Of a stretch of DNA of 64,000 nt, positions 1 through 9,786 are shown in pieces. The translations under genes were made by a program, and so were the position numbers. Within the stretch, counting starts at the first letter, position 1. Each line of letters opens with the position of its first letter. The DNA comes from Bradyrhizobium septentrionale (GTDB lineage: Bacteria; Pseudomonadota; Alphaproteobacteria; Rhizobiales; Xanthobacteraceae), in the NCBI RefSeq assembly GCF_011516645.4, contig NZ_CP088285.1:744001-808000 (forward strand), in the 5' to 3' direction. The notes under the pieces are model-generated. The model was not told the DNA's origin. It saw only the letters and a program-made list of their open reading frames with translations, and ran no database searches.

Positions 1-280
1 AAGTAGACCTGTATTCATAGTTGCGCCTAGCCTGCTCATTGTGAGAGGGGCGCCCCTTTCCCCTTGATCACGACGGAATTTGGCTATCAGGCTGAAGCTT
101 CCGTGAGGCGACGGTAGCGGACCGAGCTCGAGGAACCACGGCGATCTCGAATTCGCAACTTTCGTGGAAGAAAATTTTCGCATGGTTCCATGCGGGAACA
201 AACCCATCCGGCAGGAGATAGGGCGCGATTTCGTTGCCGGGTTCGATCGATGACCTAACGAATAGCAGGGGAATTGCGTC
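1..280. other. Leader region upstream of ABC transporter operon
   Basis: No gene was recognised here. A purine-rich AGGGGA at about 267-272 sits 8 bases before the ATG at 281 and is the likely ribosome binding site of the periplasmic binding-protein gene. No convincing promoter or operator could be read. Confidence 0.4.
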
Positions 281-1310
281 ATGAAATACGGGAAACTTCT
301 TGCCGCTGGGCTAACCGCGGCTGCAAGCCTTTGGGTGAGCGCTGCTTCGGCCGCCGTGCTGGACACAGTCAAGCAACGCGGCATCCTGAACTGCGGTACG
401 GACAACACCGCGCCGGGCTTCGGCTACCTCAATACGAAGACTGGCAAGATGGAAGGCCTCGACGTGGATTTTTGTCGGGCGATGGCGGCCGCTGTGCTCG
501 GCGACGCCGCGAAGGTCAACTTCGTAGTCGTGACCGACAAGAGTCGGTTCAACGCTCTACAGACCGGCCAGGTCGACGTCGTCTTCGCACACACCACGGT
601 CAAGCCGGTGCGCGAGTCAGCCATCGGTATCGATTTCCTGCCGATCAGTTTCTACGACGGCACCGGCGTCATGGTGAAGGTTGCCTCCGGCGTGAAGTCG
701 GTAGCGGAGCTAGACGGCGCGACGATCTGCACGACCCAGGGCTCCGGTACCGAAAGCACGCTCGCCGGAACCATCAGACAACGTGGCTTCAAAAACACGA
801 AGGTCCTCACTTTTGAGAACCTAGAGAAGCTGTTTGGCGCGCTCGAAGGTGGGCGTTGTAATGCGATGTCAACAGACAAGTCCGCGCTCGCTGCATGGCG
901 AGGAAATTCGGCCAAGCCGGCCGACTACGTGATTCTGCCGGAGACCCTCGATAAGTCGCCGTTTGCCGGCTTCGTGGCCGCCAACAATTCCAGGTGGCGC
1001 AACCTGCTGCGCTGGATGACGTACGCCCTTTTCCAGGCAGAATTGGGACATTACGTCGGTGAATATCGCCGATAAACTGAAGGACGAGAATCCCTTCATC
1101 CAGAAGTTCCTCGGTGTGAAGGGCGGCTTCGGAAAGGACTTCGGAGTGGCCGACGATTTCATCGCGACGATGGTGAAGGCGGTCGGCAACTACGGCGAAA
1201 TCTACGACCGAAATCTCGGACCAACGACGCCCTATTTCATCGACCGCGCCGGCACCCCCAACGCGTCCTGGACGAAGGGCGGAGCCGAATACTCGCCCCC
1301 CTGGAATTGA
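281..1310 (+). pseudogene. Frameshifted periplasmic binding protein of a polar amino-acid ABC transporter (AapJ/BztA-like)
   Basis: This would be the periplasmic solute-binding subunit that hands polar amino acids to the permeases encoded next. The N-terminus (MKYGKLLAAGLTAAA...) is a typical Sec signal peptide with likely cleavage after the ASA near residue 24. The mature start, VKQRGILNCG, resembles AapJ. The first frame stops at 1075. The conserved C-terminus (VKAVGNYGEIYDRNLG, then WTKGGAEYSPPWN) continues in the next frame from about 1044 to 1310. The two halves together give about 340 residues, the usual AapJ length. A net one-base shift near 1040-1050, between QAE and DITSVN, separates them. 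This is either true inactivation or an indel error; the downstream permease and ATPase genes are open. Confidence 0.8.
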
Positions 1311-1320
1311 GTCAGGCCTC

Positions 1321-1346
1321 AGGCGCAAGCCTTCGGGCTTGCGCCT
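1321..1346 (+). other. Intercistronic hairpin with TTCG tetraloop
   Basis: Eleven bases, AGGCGCAAGCC, are followed by TTCG and the exact reverse complement GGCTTGCGCCT, giving a perfect 11-bp stem with a UUCG loop. There is no T-run after it, so it is unlikely to be a simple terminator. It lies between the binding-protein gene and the first permease gene, where such hairpins commonly protect the upstream mRNA and help produce binding protein in excess. That role is inferred. Confidence 0.75.
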
Positions 1347-1366
1347 GTCCAAGGGATGCCAACCCC

Positions 1367-2563
1367 ATGTCGATCCAAACGACGGACATACCCTTCTCCG
1401 GTCCACCTCGTCATCGGCTTCTGCTGCTGACCAGGCGCTATCTGCAGCAGGCCGCAATCGTCGGCGTCGCGGTCGCTCTGGTTGTCTGGTTCGGGTGTTC
1501 CGTCCGTCACGCGCTTGCGCAGAAGGGCATCCAGTTTTCCTTCGGCTATCTCTGGAATTCGGCGGGGATCAGTCTCAGTGAGGGCGTCGTGATAGCCTTC
1601 GAAGGCCTGCGCCCCATCCTCAGGCCGTTTTCCTCCACGGACACCAATGCGCAGGCTCTTCTCGCTGGCTTGGGCAACACGCTCAAGGTGACACTCTCCG
1701 CCATTCTTCTCAGCACCGCATTCGGGACCATCGTCGGGATCGGCCGCCTGTCGACGAACTGGCTCGTCCGAAATCTCTCTTTCGGGCTGGTGGAGTGCGT
1801 ACGCAACACGCCGCTGCTCATTCAGATCGTGTTTTGGTATTTCGCGGTGGTCCTCCGCTTTCCACCAGCCGACGCCGCTTCCAGCTGGTTTGGCGGCCTG
1901 ATCGCGAGCCGCTCTGGAGTTTTCCTGCCGGGAATCGCCGTTTCGGACGTTGCCTCTCCCGTTTCGTGGAGCCTACTTGTTTGCGGCTTTGGGGCCGCGT
2001 TCGCAGCGCTGTTCGTAGGTCATAGAGCCACGAAGGCCGCGCTGTGTGCCGCTTCGGCCGCAGCTGTGACCGGATCCATCATCGTTGGCTTTCCACTTGC
2101 CCTCGACCTGCCGGTCGCGACGCGTTTCGGAGCGAACGGCGGAACGGTGCTGACGCCGGAAATGACCGCGATCCTTCTCGCCATCGTGGTGAATAGCTCG
2201 GCCTATGTCGCGGAAATCGTTCGTGGCGCGATTGATGCGCTGCCGAAGGGGCAATGGGAAGCCTCCGCGGCGCTCGGCCTGTCCAGGTCGCACACGCTGC
2301 GCGACATCATCCTTCCACAGGTCTTCCGGGTTGTCCTGCCCTCGTTCGCCAATCGCTACATCAGCCTGACCAAGGATACCTCTCTTGGCATCGCGATCGG
2401 GTATCCGGACCTCTTCAACGTCTCCGGCACGGTCTCAAACCAGACCGGGCGCAATCTGGAAGGCGTCATCATCGTGATGCTGACCTATCTCGTCTTGAGC
2501 TGGATCATCAGTGCCTGCATGAACTTGATCAATGCGCGAGCGAACGCGCGAGGAGGCTCGTGA
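1367..2563 (+). CDS. Polar amino-acid ABC transporter permease 1 (AapQ-like)
   Basis: Inner-membrane subunit of about 398 residues in the HisM/AapQ family. It has an N-terminal membrane segment (about residues 20-45), a long periplasmic stretch, and a C-terminal MetI-type core whose EAA-like loop reads EASAALGLSRSHTLRDIILPQ. I chose the ATG at 1367 because AAGGGA precedes it at 1351-1356; an upstream start at 1307 would run through the intercistronic hairpin. The stop TGA overlaps the start of the next permease (TGATG), indicating translational coupling. It is expected to pair with permease 2 as a heterodimer for general L-amino-acid uptake. Confidence 0.88.
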   Translation: MSIQTTDIPFSGPPRHRLLLLTRRYLQQAAIVGVAVALVVWFGCSVRHALAQKGIQFSFGYLWNSAGISLSEGVVIAFEGLRPILRPFSSTDTNAQALLAGLGNTLKVTLSAILLSTAFGTIVGIGRLSTNWLVRNLSFGLVECVRNTPLLIQIVFWYFAVVLRFPPADAASSWFGGLIASRSGVFLPGIAVSDVASPVSWSLLVCGFGAAFAALFVGHRATKAALCAASAAAVTGSIIVGFPLALDLPVATRFGANGGTVLTPEMTAILLAIVVNSSAYVAEIVRGAIDALPKGQWEASAALGLSRSHTLRDIILPQVFRVVLPSFANRYISLTKDTSLGIAIGYPDLFNVSGTVSNQTGRNLEGVIIVMLTYLVLSWIISACMNLINARANARGGS

Positions 2564-3696
2564 TGAACGTCGTCGCGCTGCGGTGGGTTCACCGCAACCT
2601 CTTCGCCAAACCGTTCGACGCGGTGCTATCTGTCTTCGTTATCCCGATCTCGGCATGGGTCATCTACGCTTTCGCAAAATGGGTGCTCGTCGATGCCCGC
2701 TGGCATGTGCTGACCGGCAGCATGCGGGTGCTGATGGTCGGCATCTATCCTGTTGACCAACTATGGCGCGCATGGTTCTCCGTGACCGTGCTTTCCGCGA
2801 TGCTCGGCGCTGGTCTCGGTCTCTCCATGCAGCCGCCGCGACGTCTTCTGGCGGTTCTCGCCATTCTAGGCGCCGCCGCCGGAATTATTGCTTCCTTCAG
2901 CGTGGGAGCCGCGCATGGGGCGCTCATCACGGCCAGTGCCTGGATCGGCGTCGGCGTGTGGCAAGCGGTCTCCCTGTCCGTTCGAGCGCGGCGACTGGCT
3001 GCGCCGGCAATGTTGCTCGGTTTAGCGGCGATCTTCTTCGTCTTTTCGCCTCCGGGGCTGGAGACGTGGGGCGGGTTGCTGCTGAGCGTCATCCTGACGC
3101 TCACAACTTCGGTTCTGACGCTACCTTTTGGCATCCTCCTCGCATTCGGCCGTCAGAGCCGTATCGCGAGCCTGCGCGTGATCTGCACGGCCTATATCGA
3201 GATCATGCGGTCCGTCCCCCTGATCCTCGTAGTCTACTGGATCTGGATCGTGGTTCCACTTCTCGCGCCGAACACGTCAGTTCCAAGCCTTCTTCGTGGC
3301 ATGGCGGGTTTTGCGCTGTTCTACGCCGCCTATGTCGCGGAGTACGTTCGCAGTGGACTGCAGGCACTTCCCAAAGGTCAGGTCGAAGCGGCTAATTCGC
3401 TTGGGATGAGCACCTGGACCATCAACGTCGACATTGTCCTTCCACAAGCCTTACGCGTGGTTGTTCCTGCGCTGGTCGGTCAGGTTCTGGACATTTTTAA
3501 CGGAGCCACGCTGGTCTTCATCATCGGCCTTACAGATTTTCTACGCGCCGGTCAGATGATCCTTGCCGATCCGCAGAACAGCGGACGGATCTACGAGATC
3601 TACGTCTTCCTGCTCGCGGTTTATTTCACCGTCGGTGCGACGATCACCTACGCCTCGCGCCGGCTCGAAGCCTATCTCGCAAGGGGGGCGCGATGA
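2563..3696 (+). CDS. Polar amino-acid ABC transporter permease 2 (AapM-like)
   Basis: Inner-membrane permease of 377 residues. The first half has several hydrophobic segments and the second half is a classical MetI-like domain containing [13 protein letters not shown] and the cytoplasmic loop [22 protein letters not shown] that contacts the ATPase. AGGAGG at 2551-2556 sets the start at ATG 2563, which overlaps the previous stop. The end overlaps the ATPase start (ATGA at 3693), so the transporter genes form one tightly coupled operon. The length and AapM-like organisation agree with the general amino-acid permease group of rhizobia. Confidence 0.88.
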   Translation: MNVVALRWVHRNLFAKPFDAVLSVFVIPISAWVIYAFAKWVLVDARWHVLTGSMRVLMVGIYPVDQLWRAWFSVTVLSAMLGAGLGLSMQPPRRLLAVLAILGAAAGIIASFSVGAAHGALITASAWIGVGVWQAVSLSVRARRLAAPAMLLGLAAIFFVFSPPGLETWGGLLLSVILTLTTSVLTLPFGILLAFGRQSRIASLRVICTAYIEIMRSVPLILVVYWIWIVVPLLAPNTSVPSLLRGMAGFALFYAAYVAEYVRSGLQALPKGQVEAANSLGMSTWTINVDIVLPQALRVVVPALVGQVLDIFNGATLVFIIGLTDFLRAGQMILADPQNSGRIYEIYVFLLAVYFTVGATITYASRRLEAYLARGAR

Positions 3697-4487
3697 GCGC
3701 TAACCAACAGCAGCCTTCGGTTGGGTCGACAGACAGCATCGTCACCCTTTCGCGTTTGAACAAATCCTTTGGCTTATTCCATGTACTCAAGGACGTCGAT
3801 CTTGAGGTGGCGCGAGGCGAGGTCGTCGTCATCATCGGTGCGAGCGGATCAGGCAAATCCACGCTCATCCGGTGTGTCAACGGTCTGGAGATGTACCAAA
3901 GCGGCCGATTGCGGGTTGACGGCTTCGACATGCCGACTGAAGCCGACCGGGAGATCGGTGGAGAGAAGGAGCTCGCCAATATCCGCAAAGGGGTGGGCAT
4001 GGTGTTCCAGCAGTTCAACCTTTTTCCGCATATGAGCGCGATCGACAACGTTGCGATCGCCCCCGTTCGCGTCCGTAAGAAAACGCCTGCCGAAGCCCGT
4101 GCAACAGGCTTGCGTCTGTTAGAGCGGGTGGGCTTGCGCGATCATGCCCACAAGTTTCCCGGGCAACTGTCGGGCGGCCAGCAGCAGCGCGTCGCGATTG
4201 CGCGATCGCTAGCGATGGAACCCCACATCATGCTGTTCGACGAACCGACATCCGCCCTCGACCCCGAGATGGTCGGAGAAGTCCTCGACGTCATGCGAGA
4301 ACTTGCAAGAGAAGGCATGACGATGATGATTGTGACTCATGAGATGGGCTTTGCTCGCGAGGTCGCAGATCGGGTCGTCTACATCGATTACGGTCGGATT
4401 CTCGAGATCGGGACGCCGAGCGCGATTTTCGACCGTCCGTCACACGAGAGAACCCGTACCTTCCTGTCCCGTGTCTTGCGGCACTAG
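3693..4487 (+). CDS. Polar amino-acid ABC transporter ATP-binding protein (AapP-like)
   Basis: Cytoplasmic ATPase of 264 residues that powers the two preceding permeases. All ABC motifs are visible in order: Walker [10 protein letters not shown] (about residue 49), Q-loop FQQFNLF, signature LSGGQQQR, Walker [12 protein letters not shown], and the switch histidine in THEMG. It matches the polar amino-acid (GlnQ/AapP) subgroup in sequence and length. It starts inside the stop of the upstream permease gene. About 65 bases follow before the SHMT-like gene, which was probably in the same transcript. Confidence 0.92.
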   Translation: MSANQQQPSVGSTDSIVTLSRLNKSFGLFHVLKDVDLEVARGEVVVIIGASGSGKSTLIRCVNGLEMYQSGRLRVDGFDMPTEADREIGGEKELANIRKGVGMVFQQFNLFPHMSAIDNVAIAPVRVRKKTPAEARATGLRLLERVGLRDHAHKFPGQLSGGQQQRVAIARSLAMEPHIMLFDEPTSALDPEMVGEVLDVMRELAREGMTMMIVTHEMGFAREVADRVVYIDYGRILEIGTPSAIFDRPSHERTRTFLSRVLRH

Positions 4488-4489
4488 TG

Positions 4490-4506
4490 CGCGAAAAATG
4501 TTCGCG
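4490..4506 (+). other. Short intercistronic hairpin
   Basis: CGCGAA and TTCGCG flank a five-base loop between the ATPase stop and the start of the SHMT-like gene. It is too short and lacks the T-run expected of a strong terminator; a minor role in RNA processing is possible. Confidence 0.3.
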
Positions 4507-4991
4507 GCGGTGCCCGTCGAGCCTAACTGACCAAACCGAAAAGGTGACATAATGACGAGAGCGATGAACAAGAGATTGTCGACCCAACCGAACGACAGCG
4601 GCTGGCAAGGCATCTTCTCTGCCGATGCGGCACAACTCGGCGCCGATGTCGTTGAGCTAATTGGAGATGACCGCGCGCTCGAGGTGCGGTCGCTGAACCT
4701 GATCGCCTCCGTGTCCTATTGCCCGCTGGGACTTCGGCAGATTGAGGGGACCCATCTCGTCAATCGCGCTGCAATTGGCTTACCCGGCCGAAGAATTGTC
4801 GCGAATTGCGAACATCTTGACGCGATCGAGGTTCTCGCGACCGAGCGGGCCAAAGCCGTGTTCGCCGCCGAATACGCGAATGTACAGGCGCTCTCTTCGA
4901 CCATTGCCAACGTAGCGGTGTTGCGCGCGGTTGTTCGAGAGGACGGGGCGCGGCTGCTGATGTTCGACGAGCTTGCGGGCGGCCACGTTAG

Positions 4992-6623
4992 CCCGTCTTA
5001 TTCGTCAGAGTGCGCCTGAGAGGCTGGCGAGCGTGGTGTAAAGCGCTGATGCGGCGTAGGATTCGGTTGCAAAGCCAACCCCATCACCTCAACCGCGAAC
5101 GCCAGGCCCGCCATGACCGATGATACGATTCTGCCCTTCTCGTTTCCAGCCGTTCACGCCAAGAAAGTCACAGCTGCCTTCGATGGCGGTCGGCTGACCT
5201 CGAACGGGGGCGTGATGCTTCTGGCGATGGCCGAGCGGCGTCTCGGCTTGGCCGACAATTTGGCCCGGGTGTTCCCGGATCGGCGCGATCCGACGCGGGT
5301 CGTGCACAGCCTTGTCGATATGTTCCGCGCGCGCATGTTCGCGATCTGCTGCGGCTACGAGGACGCCGACGACCTCGATCATCTGCGGTCCGATCCCGCA
5401 TTCAAGCTGGCCTGCGGACGGCTGCCGGACACGGGTCGCGATCTGTGTTCCCAACCGACGCTGTCGCGGCTGGAGAATGCTCCGCGCCTGCGCGACGTGA
5501 TCCGACTGACCTACACTTTGGTCGACGCATGGATGGATAGCTACCCGCGCGAGCCGGCATCCGTCACGCTCGACATCGATGATACCTGCGATGTCGTCCA
5601 CGGCCATCAGCAGCTCTCGCTGTTCAACGCTCATTATGACGAACGCTGCTTCCTGCCGATCCACGTCTACGACACGGAGAAGAGCCGGCCCGTGGCGGTC
5701 GTGCTGCGGCCCGGCAAGACGCCGGGCGGCGTCGAGGTGCGTGCCCACCTGCGCCGCCTGATCCGGCATATCCGGACGCGGTGGCACAACACGCGAATTA
5801 CGTTCCGTGGCGACGGGCACTATGCCCGGCCGGAGGCAATGGCGTGGTGCGAGACCAACGGCATCGACTACATCTTCGGTCTGTCCGGCACCAAGCCGCT
5901 CGCCAGAAAACTCGACGAGGCCGCCGACGACATCCGCACGCGACGCGCCATCGAGAACCTGCCGGTTCTGCGTGGCTATACCGAGACGCGCCACAAGGCA
6001 AAGTCCTGGGATCGCGAACGGCGTACCGTCGCCCGTATTGAGGCGACGATGCTCGGCCTCGACATCCGTTTCGTCGTCACCAGCCTCGATGTCGGCTCGG
6101 CCGAGTGGATCTACGACAGCCTGTATTGCGCGCGCGGCCAAGCCGAGAATCTGATCAAGCTGCATAAGACACAGCTCGCCTCCGATCGCACCAGCTGCCG
6201 TTCGGCGCTCGCCAATCAAGTCCGCCTCGTTCTCCACACCGCCGCTTATTGGCTGATGCTGACCGTGCGCGACGCGATTCCCAAAGCCCGGGAATTGGCC
6301 ACAGCCGAGTTCGCGACGCTGCGTCTTCGTCTCTTGAAACTCGCTGCCCGTGTGGTCGAGACCACGAGCCGCATTCGCCTTGCGTTTGCCGCGGCATGTC
6401 CCGAAGCCGACCTGATCCGCGGCTTGCCAGGCGCGCTGCTGCCTCTCGGTCCTTGACCGGCGGGGCGTCCGCCCCCCGTTCGCCCAACCTACACCTCAAG
6501 CGCGTTGCAAAGTACGGGTCGGTCAGGCGGTGAAAAGCCGAAGGCAATCCCGCGCGCCTCGTCAGAGCAGATGTGCGGCCACATCAATCGGACTAAAAAA
6601 AGCACTCTCACGAATAGGACGGG
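4992..6623 (+). mobile_element. IS1380-family element, copy 1
   Basis: Complete 1632-bp element. The left end starts CCCGTCTTATTCGTCAGAGT and the right end is the near-perfect inverse (CCCGTCCTATTCGTGAGAGT read inward). It is flanked by the 4-bp target duplication TTAG at 4988-4991 and 6624-6627. It carries one intact transposase and interrupts the SHMT-like gene. A second copy lies at 54436-56068. Confidence 0.93.
5113..6456 (+). CDS. IS1380-family transposase, intact
   Basis: DDE transposase of 447 residues catalysing movement of the surrounding element. The start MTDDTILPFSFPAVH and motifs such as SNGGVMLLAMAERRLGL, DIDDTCD, and RGQAENLIKLHKTQL near residue 350 are typical of IS1380 transposases. 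It begins about 120 bases inside the left end and nearly fills the element. Copy 2 of the gene (54557-55901) has a one-base insertion, so this copy is the likely source of active enzyme. Confidence 0.92.
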   Translation: MTDDTILPFSFPAVHAKKVTAAFDGGRLTSNGGVMLLAMAERRLGLADNLARVFPDRRDPTRVVHSLVDMFRARMFAICCGYEDADDLDHLRSDPAFKLACGRLPDTGRDLCSQPTLSRLENAPRLRDVIRLTYTLVDAWMDSYPREPASVTLDIDDTCDVVHGHQQLSLFNAHYDERCFLPIHVYDTEKSRPVAVVLRPGKTPGGVEVRAHLRRLIRHIRTRWHNTRITFRGDGHYARPEAMAWCETNGIDYIFGLSGTKPLARKLDEAADDIRTRRAIENLPVLRGYTETRHKAKSWDRERRTVARIEATMLGLDIRFVVTSLDVGSAEWIYDSLYCARGQAENLIKLHKTQLASDRTSCRSALANQVRLVLHTAAYWLMLTVRDAIPKARELATAEFATLRLRLLKLAARVVETTSRIRLAFAAACPEADLIRGLPGALLPLGP

Positions 6624-7685
6624 TTAGCCATGGGGCAATGCGTCATATCACCGGCTCTAATCGCGAGGTCACATCCTTCGGCGTCACGCCGTCTGGCATG
6701 GTGGACCTCGATCACGCTCGGGACATGGCGCGCAAGACGCGACCGCATATCCTGATTGCCGGTCCATCGTCCTATCCTCGGGAAATCGACTTTGCGGCCT
6801 TGCGCGCCATCGCCGATGAAGTGGGCGCGCTCCTGTTCACTGACATCGCGCACGTGGCGGGGCTGATTGCGGCCGGCCTGCACGCTAATCCGGTTCCTTT
6901 TTCGGACGTTTCGACGACCTCGACGCAGAAGACGCTCTGCGGACCGCGGAATGGCGCATTCGTCTTCGCCAAGAATCGCTTCGGCGCCGAAATCGACGCC
7001 GCGATATTCCCTGGCCTGCAGGGGCCGGCAGCGGCGAATCTGATCGCCGCCAGGGCCGTTCAGATGGAGATGATCACCCGCCCGGCCTTCGCCGAACTCA
7101 TGCGTAACGTCCTTGCGAATGCGAAGGCTCTGGCGGCGGGCCTCGAAGAGGGCGGGGTGGTCCTATACACCGGCGGCACCGACTCGCACATGGTCATGGC
7201 GTTTACCGGCGAGCTCTGGACGCAAGCGGAACTGGTCGCGAAGCTCGGCGAGTATGGCATCCTGGGAAATGCCATGCGGGCGCCTGACCGCTCAGGAAAA
7301 CCACGCACGGCCTTCCGTCTCGGAACCGTGGGCCTGACGATTCGCGGCCTCGGCATGGATGATTTTTCGCAGATCGGCCAAGAGCTGGCATTGATCTTTG
7401 CCGCCGGACCAGGCGCCCCGCTGGATCGGGCGCGTCTCGAGACGCTGCGGCAGCTCGCCGCCACTCACCCCGTTCCTTCCTTCATCGACTGACACAGTGC
7501 GCTGACCGCTATCCCGGCGCGGGAGCAATAGATCTGAGTATCGCCGCAACCGACAAATCTGACGTCTCCGGCTCTTTTGATCCCGAGGGCAGCCGCCTTC
7601 TCAGCCAAGGCTAGGACCTGGCGGGCCGGGAGGCGTCGGTGTTCGACGTTCTGTCGCTCGACCTCGGCTCCATGTCGTCCGCTAG

Positions 7686-9129
7686 GAGCCCGTCCAGATA
7701 TGTTTTCGTGACGGGCATTTGTTGTAGAGTAGCAGGCTCAGGCTGCGTTTGCGAGGTTGAACAGCTTGAGGAGGTTATGGACGGTGCAGATCATTGTCCA
7801 CTCGGCGCGCACTTTCTCGATGCCCCGCAACAGGAACTGGCGGAAGCCTCTTGCCTGTTTGATCTGCCCGAACACCGGCTCCACCACTTGCTTTCGCAAT
7901 CGGTAGGGTGTTTCGAAGCCGCCATCGTCGATCTTCTTTCGCATGGCCTGTGTCAGCGGGCCGCCGACTTTTCCGTTCGCTACTGTCGGGTGTTTGGCGC
8001 GTCCGGGCGCGACATAGCCATCGATGCTGCGTGTGTCGAGCGCTTCGAGATTGGCTTCGCTGCAGTAGCCGGAATCCGCTGAGGCCTGCCGCGGCTTGCG
8101 GCCAAGATTGCTCTCGATGGCCTCGATCAGGGGCACCAACTGGCCCTGATCGCTGCCGTGCTGGGTCAGTTCTTGCGCGACAATGATCTGGGCATGTGCA
8201 TCGACGGCCGCCTGGGCATTATAGGCCTGAACGAAGCCATCCTTCGACTTCATGATGCGGCTTTCCGGATCGGTGAAGTTGCGTTGCGCCTTGGGATTGG
8301 GTTCCTCCGATGGCAGCGCCGCCGGTTTGCCCGGCTTCTTGCGGCCTTCGGCCTGGCGCTGCTGTTCCTTTTCGGCCTCGATGCGGCGCTCTTCCTCCGC
8401 CGCCAGTTTGGCGTCCGCTTCCAGCGCCGCCATCGCTTGCTGGATCTTCGCCAGCCGTTTCTGCTTGTCGACGGTCCAGTCCGGCAGTTCGTCGCTGTTG
8501 CCGAAAGTCTCATCCTCCGAGGCATCCGCCGCCTCGGCGGCCGCCAGCATGCGAGCGACCTCGGCCTTCAATTCCGCCTCGCGCTTCTTCATGCGCTCAT
8601 AACTCATCGCCTTGTGTTTCGACGCGTTCGCCTTGATCTTCGTACCATCCAGCGCGACATGACCGAGCTTGACCAGCCCGGCCGTCTCGCACAACTTCAG
8701 AACCTGCACGAATAGCGCGCCGAGCGCCTTCAAATGTCGCTTGCGAAAGTCGCTGATCGTCCGAAAATCCGGCGCATCCAGCGCCACGATCATCACAAAA
8801 TCGTTCCGCTCCCGGCAGGCCTTGGCAATCCGACGCGACGAATACAGCCCACTCGCATAGCTATGCAGCAGCAGCGCCACCATCATCCGCGGATCAAACG
8901 GCGGCTGCCCAAGCCCGCTCACATAGCTGCCCATGATCTCCCTGAGATCGAGGCTCTCCCGCACCAGATCAACCATAAACCGCGAGACATGGCCTTTCGG
9001 CACGAAGTCCTGCACATTCGGCGGCAGAAGCAGCGTCTGATCGATGTTCCAAGGCCGAAAATACTTGCTCATCGCCCAATGTTGAATCAGACCCGACCAG
9101 ATTTGAACAGCGACTATCCAGACAAGCTC
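7686..9129 (-). mobile_element. IS1182-family element
   Basis: Element of 1444 bp. The ends read GAGCCCGTCCAGAT on the left and GAGCTTGTCTGGAT inward from the right, flanked by the palindromic duplication CTAG at 7682-7685 and 9130-9133. It sits in the 5' part of the serine-acetyltransferase-like gene and carries a full-length transposase on the minus strand. Confidence 0.88.
7738..9072 (-). CDS. IS1182-family transposase
   Basis: Transposase of 444 residues. The start MSKYFRPWNIDQTLLLPPNV, the block ALDGTKIKANASKHKAMSYERM near residue 145, and the C-terminal FGQIKQARGFRQFLLRG are characteristic of the IS1182 group. A charged, coiled-coil-like middle segment (about residues 180-270) is normal for the family. 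The frame is uninterrupted, so the element may be active. Confidence 0.92.
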   Translation of the reverse strand: MSKYFRPWNIDQTLLLPPNVQDFVPKGHVSRFMVDLVRESLDLREIMGSYVSGLGQPPFDPRMMVALLLHSYASGLYSSRRIAKACRERNDFVMIVALDAPDFRTISDFRKRHLKALGALFVQVLKLCETAGLVKLGHVALDGTKIKANASKHKAMSYERMKKREAELKAEVARMLAAAEAADASEDETFGNSDELPDWTVDKQKRLAKIQQAMAALEADAKLAAEEERRIEAEKEQQRQAEGRKKPGKPAALPSEEPNPKAQRNFTDPESRIMKSKDGFVQAYNAQAAVDAHAQIIVAQELTQHGSDQGQLVPLIEAIESNLGRKPRQASADSGYCSEANLEALDTRSIDGYVAPGRAKHPTVANGKVGGPLTQAMRKKIDDGGFETPYRLRKQVVEPVFGQIKQARGFRQFLLRGIEKVRAEWTMICTVHNLLKLFNLANAA

Positions 9130-9786
9130 CTAGGGACCTCATGGCAGCAGTGCTTGCCAACGCCGTTCAGGAACCTCAGGCGAGGCGGGCTGTCCTGACG
9201 ACTGCAACGGAAGTGTTCCGACGAGATCCCGACGTGCCGCGCGCGTCGATGATCGACGTCGCGGTCACGACGGTGCGAAATTTCGAGCCGGGCGGAGAAA
9301 TTGAGACCCTGTTGTTCTCAAGAGGCATTCACGCCGTCCTCGCGCATAGGGTGGCACATGCGCTCTGGCGTGGAGGTAGAAAAGAGCTCGCACTAGCAAC
9401 GAAGACGATCTTCGGTCAAGCCTTCGCGACCGACATTCATCCCGGAGCGGTATTCGGCCGCGGAGTCTGGCTGGATCACGGTCTGGGTTTCGTTGTCGGG
9501 GAGACTGCGGAGATTGAGGACGATGTCAGCATCTGGCATGGCGTCACGCTCGGCAGCACCCTGAAGGATAGCAGCGACCGCCGCCATCCCCGCTTGCGGC
9601 GTGGATGCACGATCGGCGCCGGCACGATCATCCTGGGCGGAATCGATATCGGCGAGGGAAGCGTCGTCGCGGCCGGTTCGATCGTTCTGACCCCGTTGCG
9701 CCTGGAACGTACGCATACGACGAGGACCGCGTGATGGACGCATGCGCGCGGGTACGGCGAGCTCTATGATGGCGTTTGCGTGAAGG

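Larger units (their letters stand above)
4552..7492 (+). pseudogene. Serine hydroxymethyltransferase-like PLP enzyme, split by IS1380
   Basis: Fold-type I PLP protein of the SHMT family. The first part runs from ATG 4552 to the insertion at 4991 and the second resumes at 6624. Removing the element plus one copy of the 4-bp duplication TTAG restores GGHVSHGAM in frame, matching the SHMT GGHLTHG region. The PLP-lysine region is present as STTSTQKTLCGPRNG, and later GGTDSH matches SHMT. Several SHMT catalytic positions differ: the usual SENF reads SVSY (catalytic Glu lost), the two tyrosines of the NKYAEGYPG loop are replaced (NRAAIGLPG), and THKT is TQKT. The ancestral enzyme may therefore not have been a normal folate-dependent SHMT; a related aldolase or transaldolase role is possible but unproven. 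Confidence 0.82.

Noticed and set aside
5089..6237. 382-residue minus-strand frame opposite the IS1380 transposase
   Set aside because: Shadow frame; the plus strand encodes the recognised transposase.
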